64,000 nt of DNA from Stenotrophomonas maltophilia (GTDB taxonomy: Bacteria; Pseudomonadota; Gammaproteobacteria; Xanthomonadales; Xanthomonadaceae): NCBI RefSeq assembly GCF_039555535.1, contig NZ_CP154630.1, positions 1,005,001 through 1,069,000 of the forward strand, read 5' to 3'. A program made the position numbers and the translations under genes. The notes under the pieces are model-generated. The model had not been told where the DNA came from, did no database searches, and saw only the letters and a program-made list of their open reading frames with translations. Numbering within the stretch: position 1 is the first letter of the stretch; the number at the start of each line of letters is the position of its first letter. Below are positions 59,896-64,000 of the stretch, in pieces.

Positions 59896-62800
59896 ATGAA
59901 CCGCATTTACCGTCTGGTTTTCAATCGCGCCCTCGGCGTAATGCAGGTTGCTTCGGAGGTCGCCCAGAATCCCGGCGGAAGTGCGGTACGCTCGGCACGG
60001 CCACCGCGATTGCGGACGCACCAGCTGGCGGTAGCACTGGCAGCCACGCTGGCCAGTGGATCGGCATTCGCGGCCTGCACTACCGCAGGTACGACGGTGA
60101 CCTGCGCCACCGGCTCCAATACCAATTCTCTGGCCAACAGCATCAATGGCGTGACGCTGGATATCCAGACCGGCGCCGCGCTCAGCGTGCTGCCGGTCGT
60201 TGGCGGAAGTGCAGTGAATTTGAGTGGTAATGGCATCACCGTGAACAACCAGGGCACGGTCGATCCCACGATCAACGGTGGCCTGAGCCTGGCGGCGTCG
60301 GGCATGGTGCTGGGCAACAACACCGTCGGTGGAAACACCATCAGCGTCAACAATCAGGCAGGCGGGGCGATCAAAGGCCTGGTCAACATCGGCTCCATCT
60401 TCGGTTTCGGCGGACAGGCGCTGGTGGTGCAGAATGCTTCCGGCGGTGTCAGCAACATCGTCAACGCCGGTAATGTGGACATGTCGATCTTTGGTGCAGG
60501 CCTGTTGACCACGGCCGATGCGGCATCGATCGTCAGCTACGGTGGTGCGCAGACCACTCTCGACAACACCGGCACCATTACCGGCCGCATAGGGTTCCAG
60601 GGTTCGGCCACGGCGGGGGCCGGCAATACCTTCCTCAACGCAGGAACCATCAACGGCAGTGTGAACCTGGGCAGTTCGGTCACCGGCAACACCTTCACCG
60701 CCGTGTCTGGTTCCAGCGTCAATACCGCCGGTATCGGCGTGGCCGGGCAGGTCGGCGCGCTTGCGGTGAATCTGGCCGCGGCCGGCATCGTCGACGGTGG
60801 TTCGGCGTCCAACAACAGCCTGGTGCTGCAGAACAGCGCCACCGGCCCGGGCAGCGGTACCGGTGGGGTGGTGACCACGCTGGGCTGGAACCAGTACATC
60901 AACTTCCAGAGGCTCACCGTCAACAGCGGTACCTGGAACCTGCAGGGTGCGTGGGCTGGTGCAGGCACGACCACGCTCAATGATGGTCTGGTCAATTTCA
61001 ATAATGCCGGTTCCTTCGGCACAGGGCTGTTCACCGCCAACGGGGGTGCCATCGCCTCCTCCACGGCCGGTCTGAATCTGGCCAACGCTTTCAGCCTTGG
61101 TGGCAATCTGTCACTCGCGGGGACCAATGCGTTCAGCCTGGGTGGCGTGCTGTCCGGTACTGGCGGGCTGACGGTCAACAACACCGGCATCGTTACTCTC
61201 GGCGGCGCAAACCTGTTCTCCGGCGGCGTCAACCTCAATGCCGGCGGCCTGGTACTGGGGAATGCCGGTGCACTGGGCAGCGGCAACCTGACCGTGGGTG
61301 GCAGCGCTTCGTTGGATACGACGGCGGGCTTCACCCTGGGCAACAATCTGGTGATCAATGGCGGGGGCTCGCTGAACCTGCTGGGCAGCAATGCGCTGTC
61401 ATTGAACGGTTCGATCTCCGGTGCCGGCAACGTGACCAAGAACGGCGCGGGCACGTTGACCTTGAATGGTGCCAACTTGCTGACCGGTAACTTCAGCCTT
61501 GCCGGGGGCTCGCTCGCGCTCGGCGCGGGCGGCAGCCTGTCGCCCACGGGTGCGATGACGCTGGGCGTTGGCACCACGCTGGACCTGACGGCAGCGGCCA
61601 ACCAGACCATCGGCTCGTTGGCCGGCCTCGGCGGCACGGTCAATCTGGGCAGCCACACTCTGACCTTGGGCGGGCTGGGCGACACCAGTTACAGCGGCAC
61701 GTTCGGCGCCGGCACGGGTGGCCTGATCAAGCAGGGCATCGGTGTGCAGACCCTGTCCGGCGTAAACAACCTCAGCGGCGGTGTTGCGCTCAACGCCGGC
61801 GGCTTGTTGCTGGGCAACGTGGCAGCGTTGGGCAGCGGCACGCTGTCCGTCGGCGGCAATGCCACGCTGGATGGCACGACCGGGTTGGCGTTGACCAATG
61901 CCGTCAACCTCGGTGCCGGCGCCAGCCTGAATCTGCTGGGCAACCAGGCGCTCACCTTCAACGGCGTGATCGGTGGCGCTGGCGGCCTGATCAAGAATGG
62001 CGCGGCAACCCTGACGCTCAACGGCGCCAATACGTTCGGCGGCGGTCTGGCGCTCAACGCCGGCAGTCTGGTGCTGGGCAATGGCGGTGCACTGGGAGCC
62101 GGCGCACTGAACGTCGGCGGCGCGGTATCGCTCGACGCCAGCACCGGGCTCACCGTGGGCAATGGCATCACACTGGGCGCCGGCGGTTCGCTCAATGTGC
62201 TGGGCTCGAACGCGCTGACGCTGGGGGGTGTCATTGGCGGGACCGGCAGCCTGGTCAAGAACGGCGCTGCCACGCTGACGCTGGGTGGTGCGAACACCTT
62301 CACCGGCGGCCTGGCCATCAATGCCGGCAAGGTCGCGGTGGGCAGCGGCGGCAGCCTGGCTGCCGGCGGTGCGGTCAGCCTGGCCGGCGTGGGCGCTGAC
62401 CTGGACATCTCGCTGGGGGGCAACCAGACCATCGGTGCACTGTCCGGCATCGCCGGCAGCACGGTGACGTTGGGCAGCAGCACGCTCACCTTCGGTGATG
62501 CCACCAACCAGACCTTCGCCGGCGTGATCGGCGGCACCGGTGGCCTGATCAAGCAGGGCACCGGCGTGCAGACGCTGACCAGCGCCAACACCTTCAGCGG
62601 TGGGGTAAATCTTGCCGCCGGTGGCCTGGTGCTGGGCAACGCCGGTGCGCTGGGAAGCGGTGCGCTGACCGTAAGTGGCAACGGTTCGCTGGACGCCACT
62701 GCTGCGCTGAACCTGGGCAATGCGATCAACCTTGGCGCGGCATTGACCCTGCCGGGCAGCCAGAACCTGACCCTGGCCGGCAACATCACCGGCACCGGCA

Positions 62801-64000
62801 GCCTGGTCAAGAACGGTGCGTCGACGTTGACCTTGAACGGCACCAACACCTTCAGTGGTGGACTGAGCGCAAACGCCGGAAGTCTGCTGCTGGGCAACAA
62901 CGGTGCGCTGGGTACCGGAGCGCTCAGCGTCGGCGGGAGTGTTTCGCTGGACGGCAGTGCCCCCCTGAGCCTGGCCAATGATGTCGCGCTCGGTGGTGGT
63001 GCGCTGCTGACGCTGCCGGGCACACAGGCCATCACCCTGGGCGGCGCGGTTTCCGGCGCAGGTGGCCTGGTGAAGAACGGTGCCAGCTTGTTGACCCTCA
63101 ACGGCGCAAATACCTTCAATGGTGGGCTGACGCTCAACGGTGGTGGCCTGCTGCTGGGCAATGCCGGTGCACTCGGCACGGGCGCACTGAATGTCGGCGC
63201 AAGCGCGACGCTGGACAGCAGTGTCGCGCTCAGCCTGGGCAATGCGGTGAATCTGGGCGGAGGCACGGTACTGAACCTGCTTGGCACGGAGAATGTAACG
63301 CTGGGCGGTGTCATCGCCGGAACCGGCGAACTGGTCAAGAACGGCGCTTCGACGCTGACCTTGAATGGCTCCAACACCTTCTCCGGTGGTGTCGGCCTCA
63401 ATGCCGGTGTGCTGCGGCTGGGCAATGCCGGCGCACTGGGCACCGGCGCACTGGATGTGGGTGGCAACGCGTCGCTGGATGCCAGCGCCGCACTGAACCT
63501 GGGCAACAGCATCGGCCTGGCCGCAGGTGCCAATCTGACCGTGCTGGGCAGCAACGACCTGACGCTGGGTGGGCCGGTGTTCGGCGCCGGTGGATTGATC
63601 AAGGACGGTGCGGCACGGTTGACCCTGAGCGGTGCCAACCTCTATGCCGGCGGCACCACCATCAACAACGGCACGCTGGCGCTGGGGGCCGGTGGCAGCC
63701 TGGCGGCGGGCGGCGATGTGACGCTCGGCAATGCCGGCGCGGGCTTCGACATTTCCGCGGCCGGCGGCAACCAGACCATCGCTGCGTTGAACGGCGTGGC
63801 CGGAACCGCGCTGACGCTGGGCGGCAATTCGCTGACCTTCGGCAGCAATGCCAACGCCAGCTTTGATGGCGTGATCAGCGGCACTGGCGGCCTGGTCAAA
63901 ACCGGTACTGGCATCCAGACGCTGTCCGGTGCCAACACCTTCAGCGGTGGCCTGGCGCTCAATGGCGGTGGGCTGGTGCTGGGCAACGCCGGTGCGCTGG
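59896..64000 (+). CDS. Giant autotransporter adhesin, 3' end outside window
   Basis: The frame is open from the ATG at 59896 to the last base, at least 1368 codons. It begins with an ESPR extended signal (MNRIYRLVFNRALGVMQVAS), followed by the hydrophobic signal core QLAVALAATLASGSAFAA (cleavage near residue 59). The secreted passenger is a Gly/Asn/Leu-rich beta-helix: first an irregular part to about residue 420, then regular autotransporter-associated beta-strand repeats. The C-terminal beta-barrel must lie beyond 64000. Proteins of this type mediate adhesion or biofilm formation. GGAGA lies eight bases before the start. The very high GC and repetition leave long open frames on the opposite strand, which are not genes. 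Confidence 0.92.
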   Translation, partial: MNRIYRLVFNRALGVMQVASEVAQNPGGSAVRSARPPRLRTHQLAVALAATLASGSAFAACTTAGTTVTCATGSNTNSLANSINGVTLDIQTGAALSVLPVVGGSAVNLSGNGITVNNQGTVDPTINGGLSLAASGMVLGNNTVGGNTISVNNQAGGAIKGLVNIGSIFGFGGQALVVQNASGGVSNIVNAGNVDMSIFGAGLLTTADAASIVSYGGAQTTLDNTGTITGRIGFQGSATAGAGNTFLNAGTINGSVNLGSSVTGNTFTAVSGSSVNTAGIGVAGQVGALAVNLAAAGIVDGGSASNNSLVLQNSATGPGSGTGGVVTTLGWNQYINFQRLTVNSGTWNLQGAWAGAGTTTLNDGLVNFNNAGSFGTGLFTANGGAIASSTAGLNLANAFSLGGNLSLAGTNAFSLGGVLSGTGGLTVNNTGIVTLGGANLFSGGVNLNAGGLVLGNAGALGSGNLTVGGSASLDTTAGFTLGNNLVINGGGSLNLLGSNALSLNGSISGAGNVTKNGAGTLTLNGANLLTGNFSLAGGSLALGAGGSLSPTGAMTLGVGTTLDLTAAANQTIGSLAGLGGTVNLGSHTLTLGGLGDTSYSGTFGAGTGGLIKQGIGVQTLSGVNNLSGGVALNAGGLLLGNVAALGSGTLSVGGNATLDGTTGLALTNAVNLGAGASLNLLGNQALTFNGVIGGAGGLIKNGAATLTLNGANTFGGGLALNAGSLVLGNGGALGAGALNVGGAVSLDASTGLTVGNGITLGAGGSLNVLGSNALTLGGVIGGTGSLVKNGAATLTLGGANTFTGGLAINAGKVAVGSGGSLAAGGAVSLAGVGADLDISLGGNQTIGALSGIAGSTVTLGSSTLTFGDATNQTFAGVIGGTGGLIKQGTGVQTLTSANTFSGGVNLAAGGLVLGNAGALGSGALTVSGNGSLDATAALNLGNAINLGAALTLPGSQNLTLAGNITGTGSLVKNGASTLTLNGTNTFSGGLSANAGSLLLGNNGALGTGALSVGGSVSLDGSAPLSLANDVALGGGALLTLPGTQAITLGGAVSGAGGLVKNGASLLTLNGANTFNGGLTLNGGGLLLGNAGALGTGALNVGASATLDSSVALSLGNAVNLGGGTVLNLLGTENVTLGGVIAGTGELVKNGASTLTLNGSNTFSGGVGLNAGVLRLGNAGALGTGALDVGGNASLDASAALNLGNSIGLAAGANLTVLGSNDLTLGGPVFGAGGLIKDGAARLTLSGANLYAGGTTINNGTLALGAGGSLAAGGDVTLGNAGAGFDISAAGGNQTIAALNGVAGTALTLGGNSLTFGSNANASFDGVISGTGGLVKTGTGIQTLSGANTFSGGLALNGGGLVLGNAGAL
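61171..64000 (+). repeat. Eleven autotransporter beta-strand repeats (PATR)
   Basis: The core K(N/Q/T)GA-TLTL-GANTFSGG-hx-LNAG-hLhLGN recurs every 210-300 bases, for example TLTLNGANLLTGN, TLTLNGANTFGGG, TLTLNGTNTFSGG, TLTLNGSNTFSGG. About eleven copies can be counted to the window end, and the last is cut. Many copies are close at DNA level (LVLGNAGALGSG/T segments), so recombination could change their number. Confidence 0.88.

Noticed and set aside
60537..63986. Three long minus-strand open frames rich in Pro/Ala/Ser/Leu.
   Set aside because: They are complementary-strand shadows of the Gly/Asn/Leu repeat gene; low-complexity composition, no ribosome sites, and the plus strand has signal peptide and domain evidence.
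61171..64000. Regular repeats considered as a CRISPR or satellite array.
   Set aside because: They keep one reading frame and encode autotransporter beta-strand repeats.
1..64000. Search for complete tRNA, tmRNA or rRNA genes.
   Set aside because: No GGTTCGAATCC-type T-arm with a matching acceptor stem or rRNA landmark was found by eye; only the SRP RNA and a tRNA-like acceptor end near 51755 were seen.

Overview
The window looks like chromosome of a high-GC gammaproteobacterium of the family Xanthomonadaceae, most likely Stenotrophomonas. The reasons are GTAG-headed palindromes of the kind known from S. maltophilia, a LexA operator of the Xanthomonas form TTAG-N6-TACTA, the layout of the nitrate-respiration cluster, and a 3-deoxy-octulosonate kinase/heptosyltransferase locus. 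This is an inference from recognised families; no database search was possible.

Bases 1-22860 are accessory DNA. First comes the distal part of a BREX phage-defence operon: an AAA ATPase (cut by the left edge), a PIN-like nuclease, PglX split into methyltransferase and specificity halves, a DUF262/DUF1524 (GmrSD/BrxU-like) nuclease, PglZ and BrxL. Nearly all genes overlap by ATGA. A mobile-element module follows: DUF932, a RadC-type JAB protein, a YqaJ exonuclease, a gp3-like protein, an AlpA regulator, a small Cys-containing protein, DUF3987, a minus-strand MobA/MobL relaxase beside an RSF1010-like nick sequence, an unrecognised 482-residue protein, and LexA-controlled umuDC. The element ends against a flavin-reductase gene that has lost its 5' half.

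Bases 23.3-45.2 kb hold an anaerobic nitrate-respiration supercluster. It contains molybdenum-cofactor genes (moaA, moaC-mog fusion, moeA, moaD, moaE, mobA), narK-narGHJI-prolyl isomerase-second narK, a HemN-like protein without its radical-SAM cysteines, an FNR-type regulator with all its cluster cysteines, modABC, and nnrS. Perfect or near-perfect FNR boxes precede the first narK and the HemN-like gene. narG carries an in-frame TAA at codon 673, so as sequenced the respiratory nitrate reductase should be non-functional.

Bases 45.2-51.8 kb are scar tissue: tandem repeats, an mscS-type gene cut by an IS3 element, an IS481 element without its left end, IS fragments, and a P4-type integrase ending at a 25-bp-arm palindrome that may be the terminator of a tRNA gene.

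Bases 51.8-64 kb are core-like: an autotransporter with a ClpP-like passenger, lipopolysaccharide-core genes (DUF6165, glycosyltransferase 9, kdkA), an MBL hydrolase, a DUF4440 protein, the signal recognition particle RNA gene on the minus strand, a guanidine-II riboswitch before a SugE/Gdx exporter, and a giant ESPR-type autotransporter adhesin of at least 1368 residues that runs off the right edge.
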